A stretch of 64,000 nt of DNA, taken from assembly GCA_902552345.1 (NCBI GenBank), contig CACDGO010000004.1, forward strand, positions 1 to 64,000, given 5' to 3'. The stretch comes from an uncultured Pelagibacteraceae bacterium (GTDB lineage Bacteria > Pseudomonadota > Alphaproteobacteria > Pelagibacterales > Pelagibacteraceae). Of this stretch, positions 1 to 8,969 are shown piece after piece. Numbering within the stretch: the stretch's first letter is position 1; each line of letters begins with the position of its first letter. The translations under genes and the position numbers were made by a program. The notes beneath the pieces were generated by a model, which made no database searches, was not told the origin of the DNA, and worked only from the letters and a program-made list of their open reading frames with translations.

Positions 1-1812
1 AACTGTGACTGACTTTGCAAGATTTCTAGGTTTATCTACATCGCAATTTTTCAATAAGGCAACCTGATAAGCTAGCATTTGTAGAGGTATAGTTAATAAT
101 ATTGGTGATAATAAATTATCAATATATGGAACTCTTAAACCAAATCTTATATTTTCATTTAAAGACTCTTTTTTGTTATCTGTAATAAAAAGTATTTTTC
201 CTCCTCTTGCTATAACTTCCTGCATATTAGAAATTGTTTTTTCAAAGTATTTATCCTTGGGAGCGATTACTATTACGGGAAGACCTTCCTCTATCAAAGC
301 CAAAGGTCCATGTTTCATTTCACCCGCTGGATATCCCTCAGCATGTAAGTAAGACAATTCCTTTAATTTTAATGCACCTTCCAAAGCTATTGGGAAAGAG
401 GATCCTCTTCCTAAAAACATTGATCCTTTTGCTGATAAAAATTCTTTTGCCATTAATTGTACATTATTTTCATTATCAATAGAGTCTTTTATCGCCTGTG
501 GTAGTTTTCCTAAATTATTTATATGTCTTTCATATATTTTTTCGTCAATGTCTTTTCTTAGAATTGCCAATTTTAAACATAAAATATAAAGAACTGTTAA
601 CTGACCTAAAAATGCTTTGGTTGAAGCTACTCCAATTTCAGTACCTGCATAAATTGGTAAAACCCAATCAGAATTTCTTGCAATTGTGCTTTCAATTACA
701 TTTACTATCGAACATGTTTTAACATTATTTTTTTTACATATATCTAAAGCAGCAGCAGTATCAGCTGTTTCACCTGACTGAGAGACAAAAATATAAAGAT
801 TACTAGAATTAAATTTTAATTTTCTATATCTAAATTCAGAAGCGATATCTATTTCAACATCAATTGTTGTCAATTCCTCAAACCAATATTTTGCAGTTAA
901 GCAAGAATTATAGGCTGTGCCACATCCAATTAAAATTATTTTATTTATATTTTTAGGATTAATAGGAAAATTTATAATATTAATATTTTTTTTTATACTA
1001 TCAACATATTCATTAATACAATTTTTAACAGTTGTAGGTTGTTCAAAAATTTCTTTTAACATGAAATGTTTATACTCACCCTTCTCTACCGCAGTATCAT
1101 TATCAGACAATGTATGTATTTTTTTATTTACTTTTCTTAGATTTTTGTCATAAAAATTGACCTCATCTTTAGTCAATACGCATATTTCACCATCATCTAA
1201 GTAAGAAATCTTGTTTGTCATAGACTTTAAAGCGTACGAGTCTGAACCTATATAATTTTCTTTATTAGAGTATCCTACTGCTAATGGACTTCCTCTTCTT
1301 GCACCGATTATTATATTTGAGAAATTTTTGAAGATTATTCCTAGAGCAAAACTACCCTTTAACTTTTTTAATGTTTTAAATACAGACTCTAATGGCTTAT
1401 TTTCTTTCAAGGCCTCAGTAATTAATAGAGTTACTACCTCTGTGTCAGTCTGAGATTTAAACTTAAATCTCTTAAGTTCTAGTGATTTTTTTATCTCATC
1501 AGAATTTTCTATTATACCATTATGTACAACAGAAACTTCTTCTGATGAGTGTGGATGTGCATTAATTTCATTGGGAACCCCATGAGTGGCCCATCGTACA
1601 TGACCAATACCTATATTTCCTTTTGAAGGTGCTCTGAATAAAATTTTTTCTAACTCTTCAACTCTACCAGAACATTTTTTTTCATTTATAATATTATCTG
1701 TCAAAGTGGCTAATCCAGCAGAGTCGTATCCTCGATATTCTAATTTTTTTAAAGAATTAACTATGTTTATTGAAACTGGTTTATTGCTAGCTATTCCAAT
1801 AATTCCACACAT
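1..1812 (-). CDS. glmS: Glutamine--fructose-6-phosphate aminotransferase (isomerizing), 3' end cut by window edge
   Basis: Makes glucosamine-6-phosphate from fructose-6-phosphate and glutamine, the first step toward UDP-GlcNAc for peptidoglycan and lipid A. The reading frame starts MCGIIGIA, so Cys2 becomes the N-terminal nucleophile of the class II glutaminase domain, followed by the LEYRGYDSAG motif. The last readable residues are NLAKSVTV, the usual GlmS C-terminus lacking only a final residue or so and the stop, so the gene is complete except for a few bases beyond position 1. Its ATG overlaps the stop of the upstream glmU-like gene by one base (TAATG), indicating translational coupling within a UDP-GlcNAc operon. 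Confidence 0.95.
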   Translation of the reverse strand, partial: MCGIIGIASNKPVSINIVNSLKKLEYRGYDSAGLATLTDNIINEKKCSGRVEELEKILFRAPSKGNIGIGHVRWATHGVPNEINAHPHSSEEVSVVHNGIIENSDEIKKSLELKRFKFKSQTDTEVVTLLITEALKENKPLESVFKTLKKLKGSFALGIIFKNFSNIIIGARRGSPLAVGYSNKENYIGSDSYALKSMTNKISYLDDGEICVLTKDEVNFYDKNLRKVNKKIHTLSDNDTAVEKGEYKHFMLKEIFEQPTTVKNCINEYVDSIKKNINIINFPINPKNINKIILIGCGTAYNSCLTAKYWFEELTTIDVEIDIASEFRYRKLKFNSSNLYIFVSQSGETADTAAALDICKKNNVKTCSIVNVIESTIARNSDWVLPIYAGTEIGVASTKAFLGQLTVLYILCLKLAILRKDIDEKIYERHINNLGKLPQAIKDSIDNENNVQLMAKEFLSAKGSMFLGRGSSFPIALEGALKLKELSYLHAEGYPAGEMKHGPLALIEEGLPVIVIAPKDKYFEKTISNMQEVIARGGKILFITDNKKESLNENIRFGLRVPYIDNLLSPILLTIPLQMLAYQVALLKNCDVDKPRNLAKSVTV

Positions 1813-2456
1813 TATCTTTTCTTTCTTTTATAATTTTTAATTTCAAGCTGTGGCGCTCTAGTAATTGCTAATGACTTTTGTTTTACATTTTTTGTTATTA
1901 CAGATCCGGCACCTACAACACTTTTTCTACCAATTTCTATAGGAGCTACTAAAGATGAATTAGATCCTACAAAAACATTGTCAGAAATTTTTGTTTTTGA
2001 TTTTTTAATTCCGTCATAATTACATGTGATTGTTCCGGCTCCAATGTTTGAATTTTTTCCAATTGAGGTATCTCCAATATAAGAAAGATGATTTACTTTT
2101 GAATTTTGATTTATAGAGGATTTTTTTGTTTCAACAAAATTTCCAATTTTAGTATTTTTTTTCAAAACAGTTCCCTCTCTTAATCTTGCGTAAGGACCAA
2201 CGGTAACATTTTTTTCAATTTTAGTTCCCTCTAAATGGCTAAAAGATTTTATATGAGAATTGTCACCAATTTGAACTTTTGGACCAATTACAACATAAGG
2301 ATCTATGGTAATATTTTTTCCAAATAAAGTATCTTTCGATAGAAATGTTGTTTCAGGCGCAACCAGAGTTACCCCTTTCTTTAACGCTTCATTTCTTAAT
2401 AATTCTTGTGAAAGCCTATATGAATTAGCTTTATTTAATTTATTATTTGTATTCAT
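1812..2456 (-). CDS. glmU: GlmU C-terminal half only: glucosamine-1-phosphate N-acetyltransferase (left-handed beta-helix)
   Basis: In standard bifunctional GlmU (about 450 residues) the N-terminal domain is the uridylyltransferase and the C-terminal beta-helix acetylates GlcN-1-P. Here only the second half exists, about 214 residues from the ATG at 2456. It opens with the linker-helix region (GVTLVAPETTF) and then hexapeptide repeats with IGAGTITCNYDG and VGAGSVITKNV, all typical of the GlmU acetyltransferase domain. The frame can be extended to a GTG at 2498, but ATG 2456 matches the domain boundary better. Divergent gph starts at 2526, so there is no room for the missing domain. The uridylyltransferase must be a separate gene elsewhere or be replaced by another enzyme. 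Coupled to glmS. Confidence 0.85.
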   Translation of the reverse strand: MNTNNKLNKANSYRLSQELLRNEALKKGVTLVAPETTFLSKDTLFGKNITIDPYVVIGPKVQIGDNSHIKSFSHLEGTKIEKNVTVGPYARLREGTVLKKNTKIGNFVETKKSSINQNSKVNHLSYIGDTSIGKNSNIGAGTITCNYDGIKKSKTKISDNVFVGSNSSLVAPIEIGRKSVVGAGSVITKNVKQKSLAITRAPQLEIKNYKRKKR

Positions 2457-2525
2457 CAAAAATTTCTTTACATTATTAATGTAACTGAAATAAGTCACAA
2501 AATATTTCTTTTTAATACTTTAAAA

Positions 2526-3188
2526 ATGAATCAAATTTACACTATTCTTTTTGATCTAGATGGAACCATAGTCAATACTGCCCCAGATTTAATGTCTGCT
2601 CTTAATCATGTAATGAGAAAGTTTGGTCACTCAGAAAAAAAGCTTGAGGATATCAAGTCCCTTGCTGGAAAAGGGGCATGGGTGATGATGCAAAGGTCTT
2701 TTAAAGAAGAAATAAAAGATGAAAAAATAAAAAAAGAGATGACTAAAGAATTTATAGATTTTTACTCTAAGAATATTGATAAAAACAGTGTTCCAGTTAA
2801 AGGTGCAATAGATTTTTTTAATTGGGCAAAAAACAAAAATATTTCGATGGCTGTTTGCACTAATAAACAAGAGAGACTTGCAATAGATTTATTAAAAAAA
2901 CTAGACCTATTCAAATTTTTTGAATATGTCGCTGGTTCAGATACTTTTGCTTTTAACAAACCTGACCCCAGACATCTAACAGATGTTGTAGAAATAATTG
3001 GAGGTGATTTAAAAAAAACAATGATGATAGGTGATAGTGAAGTAGATGCTATGTCTGCACAAAATGCTAAATTACCATTTGTTTTGGTTAAAGATGGATA
3101 CACTGAAAAAACTGAAAAAGAAATTAAACATAATGAACTAATTTCAGATTTTGAAAATTTTGAAAAAATCATTAAAAAGTATTTATGA
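2526..3188 (+). CDS. gph: Phosphoglycolate phosphatase (HAD family)
   Basis: HAD-superfamily hydrolase of 220 residues. It has motif I DLDGTIVNT near the N-terminus (two catalytic Asp), motif II with Thr in AVCTNK, the Lys of FNKPDP, and motif IV MIGDSEVDA. The length and the helical cap between motifs I and II fit Gph, which removes 2-phosphoglycolate formed by DNA repair or oxygenase activity. The start is the only sensible Met and lies in the short divergent promoter region shared with the glmU-glmS operon. The stop overlaps the next gene by four bases (ATGA). The exact substrate is inferred from family similarity. Confidence 0.85.
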   Translation: MNQIYTILFDLDGTIVNTAPDLMSALNHVMRKFGHSEKKLEDIKSLAGKGAWVMMQRSFKEEIKDEKIKKEMTKEFIDFYSKNIDKNSVPVKGAIDFFNWAKNKNISMAVCTNKQERLAIDLLKKLDLFKFFEYVAGSDTFAFNKPDPRHLTDVVEIIGGDLKKTMMIGDSEVDAMSAQNAKLPFVLVKDGYTEKTEKEIKHNELISDFENFEKIIKKYL

Positions 3189-3784
3189 TTAGTTTTGCTC
3201 TCTTTTCAGCTTTAGCAACTTTTTATTTTACAATGTTTTTCACCCCAGGTCCAAATAATGCAATGCTTACAGCATCCGGTATGAAATTTGGGTTTATTAG
3301 AACGTTGCCACATTTAATCGGAATTCCTTTAGGACATATTTTTCAAATCGGCCTTACTTGTTTTGGATTAGCAAACCTATTCTTGATTTATCCTCAAGTA
3401 CAATTCTACATGAAAATCTTATGTTTTATTTATTTGCTCTACTTAGGATGGAAAATGATTGGCTCATTTTCCATGGTTCAAAAAGAGTCTGGAAGACCAT
3501 TAAGATTTTACGAAGCATCATTATTCCAATTCATAAATCCAAAAGCTTGGTCGATTGCGGTCACTGTTGCATCAGGTTTTTTTCCAACTGAGGAAAATAT
3601 TTTTATAGGAGTTGCATTTGTTACTATTACTGCTGCAGTTATATGTTTTCCTACGATCAGTCTTTGGGCGCTATTTGGAAGTGGATTAAGAAAATTTGTG
3701 GGAGATATTAAAACAAAAAAAATAATAGAATATGTTTTGGCACTTTTATTGGTTTTAACTGGTATATTTATTCTTATTAAATAA
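3185..3784 (+). CDS. LysE/RhtB family amino-acid exporter
   Basis: Hydrophobic protein of 199 residues with about six membrane segments and the family signature near the N-terminus (FFTPGPNNAMLTASG), plus an INPKAWSIA segment in the middle, typical of LysE/RhtB translocators. It would export an amino acid or derivative across the inner membrane; the substrate cannot be read from the sequence. Translation is coupled to gph by an ATGA overlap. About 43 bases separate it from prpB. Confidence 0.85.
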   Translation: MISFALFSALATFYFTMFFTPGPNNAMLTASGMKFGFIRTLPHLIGIPLGHIFQIGLTCFGLANLFLIYPQVQFYMKILCFIYLLYLGWKMIGSFSMVQKESGRPLRFYEASLFQFINPKAWSIAVTVASGFFPTEENIFIGVAFVTITAAVICFPTISLWALFGSGLRKFVGDIKTKKIIEYVLALLLVLTGIFILIK

Positions 3785-3827
3785 TAGCCTTTGATTTTTA
3801 CAATTCTCTTTAATATAAACTTTGCAG

Positions 3828-4724
3828 ATGCATTTTACAAAAAAGAATAGTTCTGAAAAAAGATTAGAATTTGTAAAAAACTTACAATCAAAAAAGCTTC
3901 TTAGATTTCCTGGTGCATATAATCCGTTATGTGCAAAACTTATAGCTGAAATTGGTTTTGACGGAGTTTACATTTCAGGTGGTGTTATGTCTAATGATCT
4001 AGGATTACCAGACATAGGATTAACAACATTAGATCAAGTAAGTTACAGAGCTAACCAAATTTCTAGAGTAACGGATCTTCCTACAATTGTAGATGCAGAT
4101 ACTGGATTTAAAGATTGTAAAAAAACAATAATTACCTTTGAGGAAAAAGGTTTAGCTGGTTGTCATATTGAAGATCAGATAGCTGAAAAAAGATGTGGAC
4201 ATTTAGATAACAAAGAACTTATTTCAAAAGATGAAATGGTTAAAAAAATTAAAGAGTCTATAAATGCAAGAAAAGATAAAAATTTTTTAATTATAGTGAG
4301 GACTGATGCAAATACTGTAGAAGGTATTGATAAAACATTAGAAAGAATTAAATCTTATGAAGATGCTGGTGCTGACATGATTTTTCCAGAGGCAATGAAA
4401 GACGAAAAAGAGTTTGAAAAAGTCAGAAAAATATCCAAGGGTTATTTACTAGCCAACATGACAGAGTTTGGAAAATCTAAATTATTAAATATGTCTCAAT
4501 TACAAAATTTAGGCTATAATTTAGTTATTTATCCTGTGACAACACAGAGACTCGCCATGCAAAATGTTGAATTAGGTCTTAAATCGATATTTAAAGATGG
4601 TCATCAAAATAATATCATTGACAAAATGCAGACTAGAAAAAGGTTGTACGAGTTAGTAGAATATGAGAAATACAATACACCTGATAAAAAAATCACAGAT
4701 TTTTCTACAGAGGGACATGAATAA
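3828..4724 (+). CDS. prpB: 2-methylisocitrate lyase
   Basis: ICL/PEP-mutase superfamily enzyme of about 298 residues that cleaves 2-methylisocitrate to pyruvate and succinate, the last step of the methylcitrate cycle. Visible signatures are the substrate loop EKRCGHLDN with the catalytic Cys, the metal-site DADTGF motif, IVRTDAN and the LLANMTEFGK strand. A TTG six bases upstream (3822) is possible, but ATG 3828 is the more natural start. The stop and the prpC start overlap by one base (TAATG). No prpD or acnD is visible in the window, so 2-methylcitrate dehydration must be handled by genes elsewhere. Confidence 0.9.
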   Translation: MHFTKKNSSEKRLEFVKNLQSKKLLRFPGAYNPLCAKLIAEIGFDGVYISGGVMSNDLGLPDIGLTTLDQVSYRANQISRVTDLPTIVDADTGFKDCKKTIITFEEKGLAGCHIEDQIAEKRCGHLDNKELISKDEMVKKIKESINARKDKNFLIIVRTDANTVEGIDKTLERIKSYEDAGADMIFPEAMKDEKEFEKVRKISKGYLLANMTEFGKSKLLNMSQLQNLGYNLVIYPVTTQRLAMQNVELGLKSIFKDGHQNNIIDKMQTRKRLYELVEYEKYNTPDKKITDFSTEGHE

Positions 4725-5848
4725 TGAGTGAGGAAATTAAAAAAGGTTTGTTAGGTATAGTAGTTGATGAAACTACAATCTCACATGTAGTTCCAGAACT
4801 GAGTGCCTTAACTTACAGAGGGTACACTGTTCAAGAACTCTGCGATAAATGCGATTTCGAAGAAGTTGCATATTTAGTATTGAATGGAGAGCTACCAAAC
4901 AAAAGTCAGCTGAAAAAATTCATCAAACAAGAAAGATCAGAGAGAAAACTTTCTAAACAAATATTAAATGATATTAAAAAAATGCCTCGAAACGCTCATC
5001 CTATGGATGTAATTAGAACTTGTGTAAGTTTAATGGCGTTAGAGGACAAAGATACGAAAGATAATTCTCCTAAAGCAAATATGAGAAAAGCAATGAGAAT
5101 ATTCGCCAAAACACCTACTGCTGTAGCTGCTTACTTTAGAACAAGAAAAGGAAAGTCAATTATAGCTCCAAGCAAGAAATTATCTTTTTCAGAAAATTTC
5201 TTTAAAATGATGTTCAATAAAGTTCCTGATAAAGAGATAGTGAGAGCATTTGATATTTCTTTAATCTTATACGCAGAACATAGTTTCAATGTCTCAACAT
5301 TCACAGCAAGAACAATTACATCAAGTTTGTCTGATTTGCATGGTGCAATTACTGGAGCAATTGCTTCATTGAAAGGTCCACTTCATGGTGGAGCTAATGA
5401 AGCTGTTATGCATATGATGAAAGAAATTGGAAAACCTGAAAAAGCAAAAACATGGATAGAAAATGCTTTAAATAAGAAAAAGGTAGTTATGGGATTTGGC
5501 CATAGAGTTTACCGTACAGGAGACTCAAGAGTTCCAACAATGAAACACTACATGTTTAAAGTTGCTAAGCTTTTGAAAAAAGAAAAATATACAAGGATGT
5601 ACGAGATTTTAGAAAAGGTAATGTTACAAAGAAAAAATATTCATCCTAATGTAGATTTTCCATGTGGTCCAACTTATTACATGATGGGAATTGATATAGA
5701 CTTCTATACGCCAATATTTGTTATGTCACGTATCACGGGTTGGTCTGCGCATATAATGGAACAACATACTTCTAATAAACTTATTAGACCTTTGTCAAAA
5801 TACAGGGGTGCAGAAGTTAGAGAAGTAATGTTATTAAACCAAAGATAG
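4724..5848 (+). CDS. prpC: 2-methylcitrate synthase / citrate synthase family
   Basis: Citrate-synthase fold of 374 residues, the short form usual for PrpC. The catalytic histidines lie in LYAEHSFNVSTF and GPLHGGANEAV, followed by GFGHRVYRTGDSR and NVDFPCG. Its place directly after prpB favours condensation of propionyl-CoA with oxaloacetate, although enzymes of this group often also accept acetyl-CoA. The start overlaps the prpB stop and the stop abuts the next small gene with no gap, so this is one tightly coupled operon. Confidence 0.88.
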   Translation: MSEEIKKGLLGIVVDETTISHVVPELSALTYRGYTVQELCDKCDFEEVAYLVLNGELPNKSQLKKFIKQERSERKLSKQILNDIKKMPRNAHPMDVIRTCVSLMALEDKDTKDNSPKANMRKAMRIFAKTPTAVAAYFRTRKGKSIIAPSKKLSFSENFFKMMFNKVPDKEIVRAFDISLILYAEHSFNVSTFTARTITSSLSDLHGAITGAIASLKGPLHGGANEAVMHMMKEIGKPEKAKTWIENALNKKKVVMGFGHRVYRTGDSRVPTMKHYMFKVAKLLKKEKYTRMYEILEKVMLQRKNIHPNVDFPCGPTYYMMGIDIDFYTPIFVMSRITGWSAHIMEQHTSNKLIRPLSKYRGAEVREVMLLNQR

Positions 5849-6034
5849 ATGACTTTAACTAATTTACTTTTGTTTTTAATCTTAGTTACACTTGCTACAT
5901 ACACTTTTATGCCTTGGAAAGGTATTGAAAAAGGTTCTTTAGTAAAAGTAGCGTCTCAGTGGTTTATGTGGTTTTCTATTTTTGCAATCATAGTTTTAAT
6001 ATCTACTTTTTTTGGAATCGAAGTTTTTGGATAA
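5849..6034 (+). CDS. Small two-helix membrane protein in the prp operon
   Basis: Predicted 61-residue protein with two hydrophobic segments, roughly residues 4-20 and 37-57, separated by a short polar loop (KGIEKGS). Its ATG follows the prpC stop without a gap, and its end overlaps the next gene by eight bases, so it is almost certainly translated from the prp transcript. I do not recognise a family. It could be a membrane anchor or chaperone for a neighbouring enzyme, but nothing in the sequence proves a role. Confidence 0.65.
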   Translation: MTLTNLLLFLILVTLATYTFMPWKGIEKGSLVKVASQWFMWFSIFAIIVLISTFFGIEVFG

Positions 6035-6920
6035 TAATTTTTTTCAACAAACAAGAATTTTAGATGGTGGAATGGGCCAGGAGCTTCTAAACCGTGGAGT
6101 AAAACCTCACGGGACTCTATGGGGTGCCTCAGCATTATATAATCGAAAATATCACAAAACAGTTGTAAAAACGCATTTAGATTTTATAAAAGCTGGAGCA
6201 GAAATTATAGTAACTAATAGCTTCGGAAGCAGAAAAAGAAGGCTTATTGAAAATGGTTTATTAAAAGAATATAAAAATCTTAACGTACTCGCAGGAAAAC
6301 TTGCAAAAAAAGCCGTAGATATCTCCAAGAAAAAAGTTTTAATTGCCGGAAGTCTGCCACCTCAAAATTTTACTTATTTTGCTGATCTTGGAAAAGATCT
6401 TAAGTTTATTGAAGAAAGTTTTAAATCACAGGCAAAATATCTTAATCCATATGTAGATTTCTTTTATTTAGATGTAATGAGTAGCTGGAGAGAGTGCTCA
6501 TTAGGATTAAGTGCAATTAAAAGATACAAGAAAAAAATTTTAGTCGGCATTCACATTAGGAGCAAAGGGTTGTTGCCCTCAGGTGAAAAATTTATAACTG
6601 TTGCAAAAAAAGTTCAAAAACATAAACCCATTGGAATTATGGCCTCTTGTGTTTCGTTTGAGGATTTAAGTGAAGTTATGAAAGATGCAAAAAAACTCAA
6701 AATCCCTTTCGGCTTTAAAATTAATGCTTTTGAACATATTCCGCCAGGTTGGAAACCAGACTCAAATAATCCAAAAGTTCAACTTGGAAAAAGAAAAGAT
6801 CTTACTCCTAAAAAGTTTCTTGAAATTTGCAAAAAATTAAAGAGCAAAGGAGCTAAAATAATTGGAGGATGTTGTGAAATTACTCCTAAGCATATTAAAT
6901 ACCTAAGCAATTTAAAATAA
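6027..6920 (+). CDS. Homocysteine S-methyltransferase family protein (MmuM/BHMT-like)
   Basis: TIM-barrel protein of about 297 residues. The N-terminal ILDGGMGQELL motif and the C-terminal GGCCEITPKHI zinc site, together with an upstream Cys (ASCVSF), supply the three Zn-binding cysteines of the Pfam S-methyl_trans family. Likely methyl donors are S-methylmethionine, betaine or a DMSP-type compound. No ATG is available; TTG at 6027 gives MDNNFFQQ and an 8-base overlap with the preceding gene, and another TTG lies at 6012. The gene ends exactly where the convergent betaine permease gene ends. Proximity to betaine uptake genes makes betaine an attractive but unproven donor. Confidence 0.85.
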   Translation: MDNNFFQQTRILDGGMGQELLNRGVKPHGTLWGASALYNRKYHKTVVKTHLDFIKAGAEIIVTNSFGSRKRRLIENGLLKEYKNLNVLAGKLAKKAVDISKKKVLIAGSLPPQNFTYFADLGKDLKFIEESFKSQAKYLNPYVDFFYLDVMSSWRECSLGLSAIKRYKKKILVGIHIRSKGLLPSGEKFITVAKKVQKHKPIGIMASCVSFEDLSEVMKDAKKLKIPFGFKINAFEHIPPGWKPDSNNPKVQLGKRKDLTPKKFLEICKKLKSKGAKIIGGCCEITPKHIKYLSNLK

Positions 6921-7811
6921 TTATTTTTTTGCCTCTTTATGTTTTTGAATCCTTCTAGCGTAATTTTGAGAAATTCGATCAAATATTATTGCTAGTGCAA
7001 CTATAGCCAATCCATTCATTAAACCCAGTGCAAGGAATTGATTGGAAATAGATCTTAAAATTGGAACTCCTAAACCACTTACGCCAATCATTGAAGCTAT
7101 AACAACCATCGCTAACGCCATCATTATAGTTTGATTTACTCCAGTCATGATTGAAGGGAGTGCTAAAGGTATTTCAATTTTAAATAAGATTATTCTTTTT
7201 TTTATACCTAAAGCTTTCGCTGCCTCAACTACTCTCCTGTCAACCTCTCTGATACCTAAATTTGTAAGTCTAACAATTGGTGGTATGGCATAAACACAGA
7301 CTGCAAGCAATCCTGGTACTTTACCAATTCCTAAAAGCATTATAATTGGAATTAGATAAACAAAAGTTGGGATAGTTTGCATCATGTCTAACACTGGGGA
7401 CAAAATATTTTTTAATCTCTCAGATCTAGCCATTAAAACCCCAATAGGGGTACCTACTATTAAACAAATTAAAGTGGCTACAGATATGATTGCCATTGTA
7501 GACATAGTATCTTTCCACATGCCAAAATAACCGATCACAAAAAAACTTATCGCTGTACCTATTGATAATTTAATACTTCTTGAGCTTAACCAAGCTAAAA
7601 AAGATAATAAAAAGATTATAAAAGGCCAAGGAGTAGTAATTAGAAACTTTTCAAACCAAACTAAAAATTTTAATAGAGGGCCAAAAAAGCCCTCTATTGA
7701 ATCTCCGTACTCTCGAGAAAAGTCTTTAAAGGTAAGGTCAATACCTTTTTTCAAATCTCTTAAACTTTCCCTCTCCATTGAGGGAAATTTTAAGAAGAAT
7801 TCGAGTTGCAT
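6921..7811 (-). CDS. proW: Glycine betaine/proline ABC transporter permease
   Basis: Permease of 296 residues with a cytoplasmic N-terminal stretch of about 45 residues followed by hydrophobic segments. It has the EAA-type cytoplasmic loop (EAAKALGIKKR) that contacts the ATPase. The segment DMMQTIPTFVYLIP and the ASMIGVSGLG region are characteristic of ProW/OpuAB. It is cotranscribed downstream of proX with an 18-base gap. No ProV/OpuAA ATPase follows, and the next gene downstream is convergent. Confidence 0.9.
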   Translation of the reverse strand: MQLEFFLKFPSMERESLRDLKKGIDLTFKDFSREYGDSIEGFFGPLLKFLVWFEKFLITTPWPFIIFLLSFLAWLSSRSIKLSIGTAISFFVIGYFGMWKDTMSTMAIISVATLICLIVGTPIGVLMARSERLKNILSPVLDMMQTIPTFVYLIPIIMLLGIGKVPGLLAVCVYAIPPIVRLTNLGIREVDRRVVEAAKALGIKKRIILFKIEIPLALPSIMTGVNQTIMMALAMVVIASMIGVSGLGVPILRSISNQFLALGLMNGLAIVALAIIFDRISQNYARRIQKHKEAKK

Positions 7812-7829
7812 CTAAAACAGTAATTTAAA

Positions 7830-8834
7830 TTAAATTCCTGCTTTAATTTTTTTTGCAACAGATGAGGAAACCCACTTAGACCAAACTTTTTCGTGTTTCT
7901 TCATAAACTCGATTGCTGCATCTTCACCTTCAGCTTGATTATCGGTCATGTAAACCAGCATTGCATTCATCACTGTTCCTGGATAAATTCTTTTTTCCAT
8001 GAATTTCATAGCTTCTGGTCCTGCTGATTTTTTAAAGTTATCTGTAACAACTGAATAAACTTCGGAGTCTACCCATCTTGTTTTTTTTGGTGTAGCACAT
8101 TCTTGTTCTGGTTTAACTACACATTTGTGCCAATTATCATCTCCACCCCACTTAACTCCAAAATCTAAAAGTCTCATATCGTACTTTCCAATTATTGCAG
8201 TTGGGCTCCAATAATAACCAACCCAATTTTCACCTCTTTCAACAGCCTTTGCAATTGAACCGTCAAGTCCTGCTGCTGATCCTGGGTCGACTAATTTCCA
8301 ACCTTTTGCTTCCATATCAAAAGCTTTAAAAAGTTGATTGTTGATTAGTTGGCATCCCCAACCAGCTGGGCATCCTACAAACGCTCCTTTTGATTTGTCT
8401 TCAGGGTGTGGAAACAGATCAGGTCTTTTTAACAAGTCCTGAACAGTTTTAATTCCATGTTTTTCCATTGTGTAAGGCGGAACAAACCAACCTTCCCCAA
8501 GTCCAGTTATCGGACCTTTATTTACAATATGAATTCTTCCCTCACCTACAGCTTTTTTTAGCGGACTCATTACTGAATTAGCCCAAAGCTCAGGCGCAAC
8601 ATCCGGTTGACCTTTTTCATTCATAGAAGTGAATGAAGGCATCGTATCGCCAGGTAATAATTCTACCTCGCAACCATATCCTTTTTCTAAAATAATTTTA
8701 TCAATATTCGCCATTAATGAAGCTGAAGCCCAGTTCATGTTTGCATAAGTGATTTTTCCACACGCAGCATTTGCGATGTTATTGAAAAACAAGGCAGCGA
8801 ATATTACTGCCATTAGTTTTGTTAATGATCTCAT
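7830..8834 (-). CDS. proX: Glycine betaine ABC transporter, substrate-binding protein
   Basis: Predicted 334-residue secreted protein with a cleavable signal peptide (residues 1 to about 23, ending NIANAA). It belongs to the OpuAC/ProX family: an N-terminal strand with YANMNWASASL, PDVAPELW, and several Trp residues (GWFVPP, GYYWSP) suited to an aromatic cage for a quaternary ammonium group. An unusual G-run (GGGGGG), eight bases or less before the ATG, may serve as ribosome binding site. First gene of the proXW transcript. Osmolytes such as betaine also serve as methyl and nitrogen sources in SAR11. Confidence 0.92.
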   Translation of the reverse strand: MRSLTKLMAVIFAALFFNNIANAACGKITYANMNWASASLMANIDKIILEKGYGCEVELLPGDTMPSFTSMNEKGQPDVAPELWANSVMSPLKKAVGEGRIHIVNKGPITGLGEGWFVPPYTMEKHGIKTVQDLLKRPDLFPHPEDKSKGAFVGCPAGWGCQLINNQLFKAFDMEAKGWKLVDPGSAAGLDGSIAKAVERGENWVGYYWSPTAIIGKYDMRLLDFGVKWGGDDNWHKCVVKPEQECATPKKTRWVDSEVYSVVTDNFKKSAGPEAMKFMEKRIYPGTVMNAMLVYMTDNQAEGEDAAIEFMKKHEKVWSKWVSSSVAKKIKAGI

Positions 8835-8969
8835 TTAACCCCCCTAGAGTTATTTATTTTTTCAAATAATGTAACAAAATGTAGTGTGTATTGTAACCGG
8901 AACACAACTAAAAAGTGAAATATGGAATATATACGTCTAAGATCTATTTAATGGCTTATATAGAAAAAA

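Noticed and set aside
5704-5904. Opposite-strand frames over prpC and many other genes
   Set aside because: They are long only because AT-rich coding DNA with Lys/Phe codons leaves few antisense stops; they show no protein pattern.
8835-8969. Riboswitch upstream of proX
   Set aside because: The 135-base gap has no clear paired structure or recognised glycine/SAM-type core; only AT-rich promoter-like DNA and a G-run before the ATG.
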